From: Paenibacillus sinensis
GTDB lineage: Bacteria; Bacillota; Bacilli; Paenibacillales; Paenibacillaceae
Reading direction: 5' to 3'
DNA length: 64,000 bases
Assembly (NCBI RefSeq): GCF_019904155.1
Contig: NZ_JAHCMB010000239.1
Coordinates: 13,847-77,846 of the forward strand
Within the stretch, counting starts at the first letter, position 1. Each line of letters begins with the position of its first letter. Shown here piece by piece: positions 56,422 to 64,000 of this stretch. Under the pieces are notes generated by a model that was not told where the DNA came from, made no database searches, and saw only the letters and a list, made by a program, of their open reading frames with translations. A program made the position numbers and the translations under genes.

Positions 56422-58161
56422 CTATGAAGGGAAAAGAGGTTGTGCCACGGAGTCCGGCGCTTCCGGCCCTGGCTCATCCCGCGGAGGCTCGGGTCTGCGC
56501 TCACGCCCCGGCGGATTGAAGCGATAGACGATGTAGCCGACGATAAACGGCATCACGAGCGTTACGATGCCCGCAACGACGTTCACCGGCTCGCGCATGA
56601 AGATCAAAGTCGCTCCCATCAGGATGCTGTCGAAGACGACATGGCTGAACATGGCGGTAATGAAGCCGTAGCGCAGAAAAATATAGCTGAACAGCAGCCC
56701 GATCACCGTCAGCTCGATCGGACGGGAGCTGATCGGATATATTGGGTACAGTGTATGCCCGAACGCCCAGATGATCGTGGTGATCAGGCTGGCAAGCAGC
56801 GTGCTGCGCACGATCTTCTTCAGCATCCGGATGCCGAACAGCCGGTAGACCGCCTCTTCGGACAATCCGGCGAGCCAGGCCATGACGGGAAGAAGCCACG
56901 GATAGCGCATATTGTAGGGCGACTGTGATGCATCTGTCGTTGACCAGTTATGGAGCGTGTACTGAAGCAGGATGAACATGAGCGTCTGCACGCCGAGCAG
57001 GACGAACGCCCATATATAGCCGGCGTAGACGCTGTCCAGCACGTACTTGCCATAGCCCGCCTCTTTGGCACGGGGCCACGGATTCAGCCCTTCTTCCTTC
57101 CGCCAGAGGCCGTTGCCGCCCACGAGGGAGAAGTAGAGAAGGGAAGCCATCAGCAGGCTGTACAGCGTGTAGATGACGAACATGATGATCGAGGTTACCC
57201 GTCCTTCCATGGAGTCGGATGAGGTCTCCGGCAGCGAATTATACGTGCTGATCATCATAATGACGAAGAAGACAATGCTCAGGAAGACGCCGCGCTTAAA
57301 AGAAGTATGGCTCCGCCGGAGTATGCTGTAGATCAGCGCCAGGATGCCGAGCGCCAGGGTCGGAAGGCCGTAGCCAAGCAGCGTCAGCCGGGTGGCGGTT
57401 GACACCTGGTCGTCTACGTAATCCGTATGCCACTTCGGCGCCCAGAAGCTGGGATGGAACAGCGACACCTGCCCATCCGAGAATTTAAAGGCGTAGCGAA
57501 GCGGCGCTTCTCCTACTTTGACATTGTTATCGGCGTAGATCAGGCCGTACCCGTCAGTTGCCGGCAGTTGTTCCAGCCTTGATATATCAACTCCCCATAG
57601 CTTCAGCCAGGGCTCCGCAAGCACCACCCTTTTTTGCGCGTTGACGGAACCATCGTTTGCAAACTCCGAGTCGCTTTCCTTCCCCGTCAGGACCTCCTCG
57701 GTCACTTGGGTGGGATGGAGCTGCCCTGCGGCAACCCGGGAGAAGCCGACCGGCTCGCCCGTATACATATTCAAATCCACGGTCAGCCTATCCCATGTCT
57801 CCTTCTGGCTGTCCAGCGAAACGTGGAATGTATCGAACGGATATCGCTCATCCAGCTTCCGTTCCGTATAGCTGTCCAGTAAATTCTCGCGGGACATATA
57901 GCCGTAGAACGAAGAATCCGATGTATAAGTTACAGTCCAGCGGTCGCCGGATTGCGGTATGTATCCAAGGTTCTCCTGCGCAAATCGGGAAGCCTTGAGG
58001 GATGCGTCCGATTTGGCTATGGCCTGCTCGGTTCCGGCTCCAGGCTGGTTCAGAGAGGGGATGATCTGGAACATGGCGAACAGGATCAGGCCGATCAGGC
58101 CCGCGAGAATGAGTGTTCGGGATAGGGGCCGCAGCTTAAGCGGCTGTCCGACGCGATTCAT
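56422..58161 (-). CDS. CPBP-family intramembrane protease with large extracytoplasmic N-domain
   Basis: A 579-residue membrane protein. One N-terminal membrane segment (about 15-35) precedes a soluble domain of about 220 residues rich in Tyr and Asp. Eight or so membrane helices then carry the CPBP motifs GLSEEAVYRLFGI (EExxxR), WAFGHTLYP (FxxxH) and SHVVFDSILMG (HxxxD). The C-terminal tail is Pro/Glu/Arg-rich. It is about twice the length of ordinary CPBP proteases because of the N-domain, an architecture common in Paenibacillus and Bacillus. The ATG at 58161 has AAGGAGG. The substrate is unknown. Confidence 0.85.
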   Translation of the reverse strand: MNRVGQPLKLRPLSRTLILAGLIGLILFAMFQIIPSLNQPGAGTEQAIAKSDASLKASRFAQENLGYIPQSGDRWTVTYTSDSSFYGYMSRENLLDSYTERKLDERYPFDTFHVSLDSQKETWDRLTVDLNMYTGEPVGFSRVAAGQLHPTQVTEEVLTGKESDSEFANDGSVNAQKRVVLAEPWLKLWGVDISRLEQLPATDGYGLIYADNNVKVGEAPLRYAFKFSDGQVSLFHPSFWAPKWHTDYVDDQVSTATRLTLLGYGLPTLALGILALIYSILRRSHTSFKRGVFLSIVFFVIMMISTYNSLPETSSDSMEGRVTSIIMFVIYTLYSLLMASLLYFSLVGGNGLWRKEEGLNPWPRAKEAGYGKYVLDSVYAGYIWAFVLLGVQTLMFILLQYTLHNWSTTDASQSPYNMRYPWLLPVMAWLAGLSEEAVYRLFGIRMLKKIVRSTLLASLITTIIWAFGHTLYPIYPISSRPIELTVIGLLFSYIFLRYGFITAMFSHVVFDSILMGATLIFMREPVNVVAGIVTLVMPFIVGYIVYRFNPPGRERRPEPPRDEPGPEAPDSVAQPLFPS

Positions 58162-58354
58162 GAAACGCCTCCTTGAAATATGATGGCTGAAATCTTATAG
58201 CTTCTATAAAAATAGCACAGCCGGACCGTTTAAAGCCAATATTTAGGAAGAAGATTGGCCGTTTGTCCAAAAAAAGCTGAAAATCCCCGCCAAATCTGAT
58301 ACGATCGCGATAGGGCCTGGATTTTCGAAAGTGCAACAAGAATGGGGGAAAGAG

Positions 58355-59713
58355 ATGGCCTCACCGATACCCAAAATCTCAGATTTTCGCTGGCTGAAGT
58401 TCTCTCCGCCGCAAATTCTCGTCATCGGGTTTGCTCTAATCATTATGATCGGAGCCCTGCTTCTTATGCTGCCTGTATCTCATACACATGGGCAGGGACT
58501 CAGCTTTCTGGACGCGGTCTTCACGGCGACCTCCGCCGTATGTGTGACCGGGCTAGTCGTGCATGACACCGGTACGTTCTTCTCTGTCTTCGGACAGGTT
58601 GTCATAATGGTGCTAATTCAGATTGGGGGCCTGGGCTTCATGTCGATGGCTACCCTGTTCGCCTTGGTGTTCCGGCGGCGGATTTCGCTGCGGGAGCGGC
58701 TGGTGCTGCAGGAAGCGATGAACCAGAGCTCCATGGAAGGGATTGTCCGGCTGATCCGCAGTGTCCTGATCTATTCGCTGGTCATCGAGGGCGGCGCGAC
58801 CATTCTGCTTACGATCCGCTGGGCGTTTGACATGCCGTTTGGGCGAGCGGTCTTCTTCGGGCTGTTTCATGCGGTCTCGATGTTCAATAACGCAGGCTTT
58901 GATCTGTTCGGGAACTACCGGAGCCTTACCGGCTATACATCCGATCCGGTCGTCAATCTGGTCGTCATGTTCCTGATCGTGTCAGGCGGGATCGGGTTCA
59001 TCGTCATGTCGGACCTGATCCAATACCGGAGGGGGCGCCGGTTGTCACTGCATACCAAGGTGGTGCTGACCTCGACGGCGGCGCTCATCGGAATTGGAGC
59101 GCTCGTGCTGTTCGTCTTCGAATTTACGAATACGCGGACGCTTGGGCCGCTGAGCTTCGGAGGCAAAGTCTGGGGAGCGTTCTTTCAATCCGTCACGCCC
59201 CGTACGGCCGGTGCGAATACGCTGGACCTGACGGGGCTCCGCCAGGCATCCCAGTTCTTCATCATCATCTTGATGTTCATCGGCGCCTCTCCCGGTTCTA
59301 CGGGTGGCGGCATCAAGACCACGACCTTCACGATCATGCTGGGGGCGGTAATCGCCATGCTGCGCGGCCGCGATGATATCGTGCTGTTCCGCTACCGGCT
59401 CAGCCAGGAGCGGGTCTTCAAGGCGCTGACGATCACCGTGCTTGCGCTGCTGCTGATCGGGACCGTTACCATGGTGCTGTCCACAACGGAGGAGGTTCCG
59501 TTCCTGAATCTCCTGTTCGAGACGACATCCGCTTTTGCCACGGTGGGCCTCAGTCTTGGCGTGACTCCGGAGCTGTCCGGGACGGGCAAAGTTCTCATTG
59601 CGCTGACGATGTTCATCGGCCGACTTGGCGTTCTGACCTTGGCATATGCGCTTGGGCCGAAGAAAGGCAAGTCCCTGTATCGCTACCCGGAAGGAAAAAT
59701 GATTATCGGATAA
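58355..59713 (+). CDS. ktrB: KtrB/TrkH-family potassium channel subunit
   Basis: Ion-translocating subunit of the Ktr K+ (and Na+-coupled) uptake system. The 452-residue membrane protein has four pore repeats: FTATSAVCVTGLVVHDTG (first filter loop), HAVSMFNNAGFDLFGNY (second), QSVTPRTAGANTLDLTG (third, followed by GASPGSTGGGIKTTT) and FETTSAFATVGLSLGVTPELS (fourth). The filter glycines are present in each. The ATG at 58355 is behind GGGGGAAAG; a GTG at 58331 is less likely. ktrA follows after 11 bp, forming the KtrAB operon. Confidence 0.93.
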   Translation: MASPIPKISDFRWLKFSPPQILVIGFALIIMIGALLLMLPVSHTHGQGLSFLDAVFTATSAVCVTGLVVHDTGTFFSVFGQVVIMVLIQIGGLGFMSMATLFALVFRRRISLRERLVLQEAMNQSSMEGIVRLIRSVLIYSLVIEGGATILLTIRWAFDMPFGRAVFFGLFHAVSMFNNAGFDLFGNYRSLTGYTSDPVVNLVVMFLIVSGGIGFIVMSDLIQYRRGRRLSLHTKVVLTSTAALIGIGALVLFVFEFTNTRTLGPLSFGGKVWGAFFQSVTPRTAGANTLDLTGLRQASQFFIIILMFIGASPGSTGGGIKTTTFTIMLGAVIAMLRGRDDIVLFRYRLSQERVFKALTITVLALLLIGTVTMVLSTTEEVPFLNLLFETTSAFATVGLSLGVTPELSGTGKVLIALTMFIGRLGVLTLAYALGPKKGKSLYRYPEGKMIIG

Positions 59714-59724
59714 GGAGTTAGAAC

Positions 59725-60408
59725 ATGAAAGCACAGCAGTTTGTCGTCATCGGCCTCGGCCGCTTTGGCTCCAGTCTGGCGCTCGAGCTTATGGAGATGG
59801 GTTATGAGGTGCTCGGGATCGACCATAACGAGGAACGGGTAGAGGAAATGGACGACCGGCTCACGCATGCCGTCATGGCGGATGCCACGGATGAGAGCGT
59901 GATGCGTTCCCTCGGCGTCCGCAATCTGGATTGCGGCATTGTAGCGATCGGCGACGATATGGAGCGCAGCATCCTGACCGCTATTCTGCTCAAGGAGCTT
60001 GGTGTCAAGATGGTGGTCGCCAAGGCGATCAGCATCCTGCATGGGCGCGCGCTGGAGAGGCTTGGGGTGGACCGGGTGATCTTCCCCGAGCGGGATATGG
60101 GCGTCCGGGTGGCGCATCAGCTCGTCACACCGCATCTGCTCGATTATATCGAGCTGTCCAAGGATTACCGGATTGTCGAGCTGACCGTGCCTTCCTGCAT
60201 GGACGGAAAAAGCCTGGCCGCGCTCAACACCCGGGGCAAATACGGCTGCAGCATCATCGCGCTCAACCGCAAGGGAGAGGAAGGCGTGATTGTCGCGCCG
60301 ACGGCGCATGATTACTTGCACGCCGGAGACATCATGGTCGTGATCGGCTCCAACGAGAGCATCGACCGCTTCGAAGAGGAAGCGGTCGATGTTGAGGAAG
60401 CGCCCTGA
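59725..60408 (+). CDS. ktrA: KtrA, cytosolic RCK gating subunit of potassium uptake
   Basis: A 227-residue octamer-forming regulator. The N-terminal RCK_N (TrkA-N) Rossmann domain has VVIGLGRFGSSLALEL (residues 7-22) for ATP/ADP binding and IDHNEERVEEM. The C-terminal RCK_C domain (from about 135) is where c-di-AMP binds in B. subtilis and S. aureus homologues. It shares an operon with ktrB and starts after TAAGGAG. Length is standard. Confidence 0.94.
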   Translation: MKAQQFVVIGLGRFGSSLALELMEMGYEVLGIDHNEERVEEMDDRLTHAVMADATDESVMRSLGVRNLDCGIVAIGDDMERSILTAILLKELGVKMVVAKAISILHGRALERLGVDRVIFPERDMGVRVAHQLVTPHLLDYIELSKDYRIVELTVPSCMDGKSLAALNTRGKYGCSIIALNRKGEEGVIVAPTAHDYLHAGDIMVVIGSNESIDRFEEEAVDVEEAP

Positions 60409-60633
60409 CGCTTAGTATCACGATTCAAGCCCCCGGCGGCGTGAGCTGCGGGCAGTGCTGCCTTAGAGCTGAGTCCGTTGAGGCAATGGTTTATTCTGAC
60501 TGAGATTTGATCTGGTCAGGCTACCGGCTTCGCGTGATGTGCCCTTGTTTGGCTGAAGCCGGAAGGCGCAGTATCCGTGCCTTAACCGCTTGCCCCAGCC
60601 GATATCTGAAGCGCTTGACCAATCGCCGTACCC

Positions 60634-62547
60634 TTACCGCTTCGCGGCGATTTCCTCCTGCAGCTGCGCGATCAGCTCCGGCACGCTGCTCACACCGGCG
60701 TCACCGCCGCTCCGTGACCGTACCGACACGGAGCCGGAGGCCTGCTCATTCTCTCCGACAATGAGCATATAGGGCGTTCTCAGCAGCTGGGCTTCCCGGA
60801 TTTTGTAGCCCAGCTTCTCCGGCCGCAGGTCCGCCTCGGCCCGGATCCCGGCGGCTTCGAGCCGCTGCTTCAGCTCGGCGGCATAGTCAGCCGAGGCGTC
60901 CGAGACCGGCAGAACCCGCGCTTGCACCGGCGCCAGCCAGAGCGGGAACGCCCCGGCGTAATGCTCGGTCAGGATGCCCATGAACCGGTCAATGGAGCCG
61001 TACACGGCCCGGTGGATGACCACCGGCCGGTGCTTGCGGCCGTCTTCCCCTACATAATGCAGGTCGAACTTCTCCGGCATCTGGAAATCCAGCTGGATCG
61101 TTCCGCACTGCCAGCTCCGCTTCAGGGCATCCAGAATATGATAGTCAATCTTCGGGCCGTAGAATGCGCCGTCGCCTTCGTTCAGGCGGTAGGGCAGACC
61201 GTTGCGGTCGAGGCTGTTCCGCAGGGCAGCCTCCGCTTCGTTCCAGAGCTCATCCGAGCCGAGGGAATCCTCCGGCCGGGTGGACAATTCCACCGTGTAT
61301 TCGAAGCCGAAGACACGGTATACATGATCGATAAGCTCCATGACGCGGCCGATTTCCGCTTCGATCTGCTCCGGCAGGACGAACAAGTGCGCATCGTCCT
61401 GGCAGAAGGTGCGGACCCGCATCATTCCGCCAAGCGCTCCCGACAGCTCATGCCGGTGTACCTGGCCGAATTCGGACAGCCGGACCGGCAGCTCCCGGTA
61501 GGAGCGCAGCTCGTTTTTGTAGATCAGCATATGGCCCGGACAGTTCATCGGCTTCAGCGCGTACTTGCTGTCGTCCACATTGGTAAAATACATATTGTCC
61601 TTGTAATGATCCCAGTGTCCGGATTGCTCCCAGAGCCGGTTGTTCATCATCAGGGGTGTGCGTACTTCGTCATAGCCCCGCTGGAACTGCAGCTCCCGGG
61701 CGAAATTCTCCAGCTCGTTCCGGATCGTCATGCCACCCTTGAGGTAAAAGGGCATTCCCGGCGCCTCTTCGGAGAACATGAACAGCCCGAGCTCTTTGCC
61801 AAGCTTGCGGTGGTCGCGCTTCTTCGCCTCTTCCAGATAGCGGAGATGCTCCTCCAGCATACTTTTATCCGGAAAAGCAGTTCCGTAGATGCGCTGCAGC
61901 ATCGGTCTGGCGGAATCCCCCCGCCAATAGGCTCCCGCCACATTCAGCAGCTTGAACGCCTTGACGCGCCCTGTGCTTGGGAGATGGGGGCCACGGCATA
62001 GGTCGGTGAATTCCCCCTGGGTGTAGATGCTGATGACGGCATCCTGCGGAAGATCGGCGATCAGCTCCAGCTTCAGCGGCTCCTTCAGCTCCCCGAATAT
62101 CGACAGGGCTTCCTCCCGGGAGACCTCCCGCCGCATGATGGGCAGATTCTCGCGGATAATGTTCTCCATTTCCCGCTCGATTGCGGCTAACTCATCGACG
62201 CTCAAGGAACGGTCGAGCTCGACATCGTAGTAGAATCCGTCCCGGATGACGGGACCGATGCCCAGCTTGACGGCGCTGCCGCCGAACAGCCGTTTGAGCG
62301 CCTGTGCCATAATATGGGCGGTGCTGTGCCGGGCAATTTCTATACCTTCGGGGCTGTCCGCCATAATCAGGGTCAGGAGGCAATCAGACTGAAGCATCAC
62401 GCTCAAATCAGCCGTATGCCCGTTCACTGTGCCCGCCACTGCCCGCTTTCGTATTCCTGTGCCGAGTGATTCCGCCACTTGCATAATCGTCGTGCCGACC
62501 GGGTACCTCCTTACTGCGCCATCTGGTAATTTTACGTTGATCTCCAT
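60634..62547 (-). CDS. thrS: Threonyl-tRNA synthetase
   Basis: Class II aminoacyl-tRNA synthetase charging tRNA-Thr. The 637-residue product has an N-terminal TGS domain (INVKLPDGAVRRYPVGTTIMQVAESLG) and the SAD editing domain with HSTAHIMAQALKRLFG. The catalytic core has motif 2 (VRTFCQDDAHLF) and zinc ligands, including the Cys of MNCPGHM and the His of HRAVYGSIDRFMGIL. A C-terminal anticodon-binding domain follows (LAPVQARVLPVSDASADYAAEL). The ATG at 62547 lies 8 bp after GGAGG; another at 62553 is too close. The frame stays open upstream through the T-box leader to 62919, but those 124 codons are not coding. Confidence 0.95.
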   Translation of the reverse strand: MEINVKLPDGAVRRYPVGTTIMQVAESLGTGIRKRAVAGTVNGHTADLSVMLQSDCLLTLIMADSPEGIEIARHSTAHIMAQALKRLFGGSAVKLGIGPVIRDGFYYDVELDRSLSVDELAAIEREMENIIRENLPIMRREVSREEALSIFGELKEPLKLELIADLPQDAVISIYTQGEFTDLCRGPHLPSTGRVKAFKLLNVAGAYWRGDSARPMLQRIYGTAFPDKSMLEEHLRYLEEAKKRDHRKLGKELGLFMFSEEAPGMPFYLKGGMTIRNELENFARELQFQRGYDEVRTPLMMNNRLWEQSGHWDHYKDNMYFTNVDDSKYALKPMNCPGHMLIYKNELRSYRELPVRLSEFGQVHRHELSGALGGMMRVRTFCQDDAHLFVLPEQIEAEIGRVMELIDHVYRVFGFEYTVELSTRPEDSLGSDELWNEAEAALRNSLDRNGLPYRLNEGDGAFYGPKIDYHILDALKRSWQCGTIQLDFQMPEKFDLHYVGEDGRKHRPVVIHRAVYGSIDRFMGILTEHYAGAFPLWLAPVQARVLPVSDASADYAAELKQRLEAAGIRAEADLRPEKLGYKIREAQLLRTPYMLIVGENEQASGSVSVRSRSGGDAGVSSVPELIAQLQEEIAAKR

Positions 62548-62644
62548 CTGCATAGCCTCCATTTCCCGAAAATTTGGTCTTTCGTTGTTCGGTCTTTCGT
62601 TGTTCGATTGACTAACGATAATTTCATGATCAGCCGGCCTGACA

Positions 62645-62980
62645 ATAACCTGCGGACGCAAAAAAACGCAGCCCGTCCTGTAAGGGACGAGTGCGTTTAA
62701 GCCCGTGGTTCCACCCTGATTTGACCTGCAGCACCCAAAGCTCCGGAAGTTCCGGGCGCCCTGCCATGCGCAAGTCCTCATAGCATCCGGTAACGGGGAT
62801 GAATCGGCTGCGCATACTGCCCGGATGAGCGCTGGAATCAGCGTCATGCCAAGGTTCCGCGAAGCGGCTGCAAAGGGGTAATTCCGCATCCGGTTGCCGA
62901 AGAAGCTCTCAGCACTCACTTCTCTCTCTGGCGGCCCGTTAAGGGAATCATGTCTTTGGTCAAAGCCTGATCAATGAAAT
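62645..62980 (-). promoter_or_regulatory. T-box leader of thrS
   Basis: On the minus strand, the conserved T-box AGGGTGGAACCACGGG is the complement of 62702-62717. It is followed by a terminator stem (AACGCACTCGTCC with GGACGGGCTGCGTT, complement of 62665-62697) and a U run. A stem I region upstream includes an ACC triplet (complement of 62877-62879), a suitable threonine specifier. Uncharged tRNA-Thr would stabilise the antiterminator and allow thrS transcription. Confidence 0.88.
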
Positions 62981-62987
62981 TGGTACT

Positions 62988-63017
62988 ACCTTACATCAGG
63001 ACAGGCTGCCGAGTCAA
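62988..63017 (-). promoter_or_regulatory. thrS promoter
   Basis: On the minus strand, TTGACT (complement of 63012-63017), 18 bp, TAAGGT (complement of 62988-62993), placed just upstream of the T-box leader. Confidence 0.6.
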
Positions 63018-63026
63018 GCGGCATTT

Positions 63027-63935
63027 TTACGGGACAGGGGGCAGTCCGCCCTGGAACACTCCTTCGGTGACCCGGATCAGACTGCGCGCCGCCGGGCTTA
63101 AATCGCCCGGTTCGCGGTAAATCATGCAGGTCGTCCGCTTGGTCATTTCGAGCTCCCGGATATGCAGGGAGGCGAGTCCTCCTCCGGCCAGCAGCTCCGG
63201 CCGCAGATAGGAATTCGGGAGCAGCGCAGCCGCCTTGATCGTCGGCAGAAGCCGGATGATCGCCTCGAAGGAGTCGATCTCCATGCGGATGTCGGGCTGG
63301 ACCCCGCTGCGCTGGAACAGGTCGTCGGTCATCCGGCGATACCAGCTGCCCTTGGAGAAGAGGATCATCGGCTGGCCGGTCAGATGCTCCATCTCAAGCC
63401 TCGGGAGCTGGGCGAGCGGATGATGTCCGGCGACGACCAGCCGCAGCCGGTCCTCGAACAGCGGCACGCAGCGCAGGCCCGCTTCATCCGTGGCGGAGGC
63501 GATGATGCCGACCTCGGAGCGCCCCTCGCGGACCGAGGTGACGATTTCATGCGTTTTGCCGGTGATGAGCTTCAGCTCCGCCGCCGGGTATTGTTCCATG
63601 TATGCGTTTACGAGCGGCGGCAGCGTCGTCTGCAGAGTCGTTAGGCTCGCTCCCATCGTCACCGACAGCGGCTCGCCCTGTTTGAATTTGGAGATGGCCT
63701 CCAGAAATTTGGCGCGATGCTGGCGCTGCTCCAGAGCATAGGTATAAGCGAGACGTCCGACCTCGGTCAGCTCCAGTCTTTTGCCGAACCGGTTGAATAG
63801 AGGGACCCCCAGCCGCTCCTCCAGCTTGGAGATTTTGCGCGACAGAGCAGGCTGTGACAAATTTAGTTGACGGGACGCCCTGTTCAAACTTGATTGCTCA
63901 ACTACTGCCGCGAAAATATCGAAATCGTCAAACAT
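63027..63935 (-). CDS. LysR-family transcriptional regulator
   Basis: A 302-residue LTTR with an N-terminal helix-turn-helix (DDFDIFAAVVEQSSLNRASRQLNLSQPALSRKISKLEERLGVPLF) and a C-terminal substrate-binding-like domain beginning near residue 90 (LSVTMGASLTTLQTTLPPLVNAYMEQYP). The architecture resembles CitR/CcpC-like regulators of Bacillales, but specificity cannot be decided from sequence. The ATG at 63935 has AGGAG; GTG codons at 63938 and 63944 are alternatives. The region divergent to it runs off the window, so its target is not visible. Confidence 0.88.
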   Translation of the reverse strand: MFDDFDIFAAVVEQSSLNRASRQLNLSQPALSRKISKLEERLGVPLFNRFGKRLELTEVGRLAYTYALEQRQHRAKFLEAISKFKQGEPLSVTMGASLTTLQTTLPPLVNAYMEQYPAAELKLITGKTHEIVTSVREGRSEVGIIASATDEAGLRCVPLFEDRLRLVVAGHHPLAQLPRLEMEHLTGQPMILFSKGSWYRRMTDDLFQRSGVQPDIRMEIDSFEAIIRLLPTIKAAALLPNSYLRPELLAGGGLASLHIRELEMTKRTTCMIYREPGDLSPAARSLIRVTEGVFQGGLPPVP

Positions 63936-64000
63936 CACTGTCACTCCTATCGCCGCCGGGATCTATGTTTTTCGAAATTGAGACAGATTTTGTCAGCTTC

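Noticed and set aside
58200..58354. c-di-AMP (ydaO-type) riboswitch ahead of ktrB
   Set aside because: The leader is short and I could not see the conserved riboswitch core.
62548..62919. N-terminal extension of ThrS
   Set aside because: It overlaps the T-box, terminator and stem I; the ribosome site and TGS-domain start are at 62547.

Overview
The window looks like a chromosomal segment of a spore-forming, low-GC-phylum Gram-positive bacterium, most likely a Paenibacillus or close relative. The evidence is the DnaB/DnaI primosome pair, the sporulation checkpoint gene sda, a YheC/YheD-type spore-coat ATP-grasp protein, coproheme-pathway HemQ, the YumC/YumB/YuiB set, a T-box thrS leader, strong AGGAGG ribosome sites and frequent GTG/TTG starts. 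No rRNA, tRNA, phage, transposase or CRISPR array was recognised.

Layout. 0.5-4.3 kb: signal peptidase I, VOC-family genes and remnants, a P-loop kinase and a spore-coat ATP-grasp protein. 4.4-4.8 kb: sda, preceded by a cluster of DnaA-box-like sites and a LexA-like palindrome. 4.9-9.0 kb: ferredoxin-NADP reductase, type II NADH dehydrogenase, HemQ and a YuiB-like protein. 9.0-11.2 kb: a LysR regulator divergent from an SDR/Dabb operon. 11.5-14.8 kb: dnaB-dnaI and trxA. 14.9-15.8 kb: a twelve-copy tandem array of a ~72-bp unit. 16-18 kb: uvrC with an Ala/acidic insertion. 18.1-21.3 kb: a Fur-controlled siderophore importer (two permeases and a lipoprotein, no ATPase).

21.5-48.7 kb is an accessory region. 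It holds many one-component regulators (MerR x3, MarR x2, TetR, AraC) next to or divergent from SDR oxidoreductases, a nitroreductase, an amidohydrolase, transporters and acetyltransferases, usually with visible operators. It also contains many broken genes: SDRs, an MFS transporter, an APH-type kinase with one in-frame stop, a partial amidohydrolase copy and a TetR fragment. A small palindromic repeat is scattered through 30-43 kb. At 32.7-33.9 kb lies the most striking feature: a short membrane-anchored ORF ending in an acidic, MifM-like C-terminus, followed by a hairpin that buries the ribosome site of a yidC-type insertase gene. This is a candidate translational-arrest sensor.

48.8-64 kb: a secreted GH5 glycosidase, a vanR-vanS-vanY-vanZ-like set without vanHAX, two CPBP-type membrane proteases, two poorly characterised cytosolic proteins, the KtrB/KtrA potassium system, thrS with its T-box leader, and a LysR regulator.
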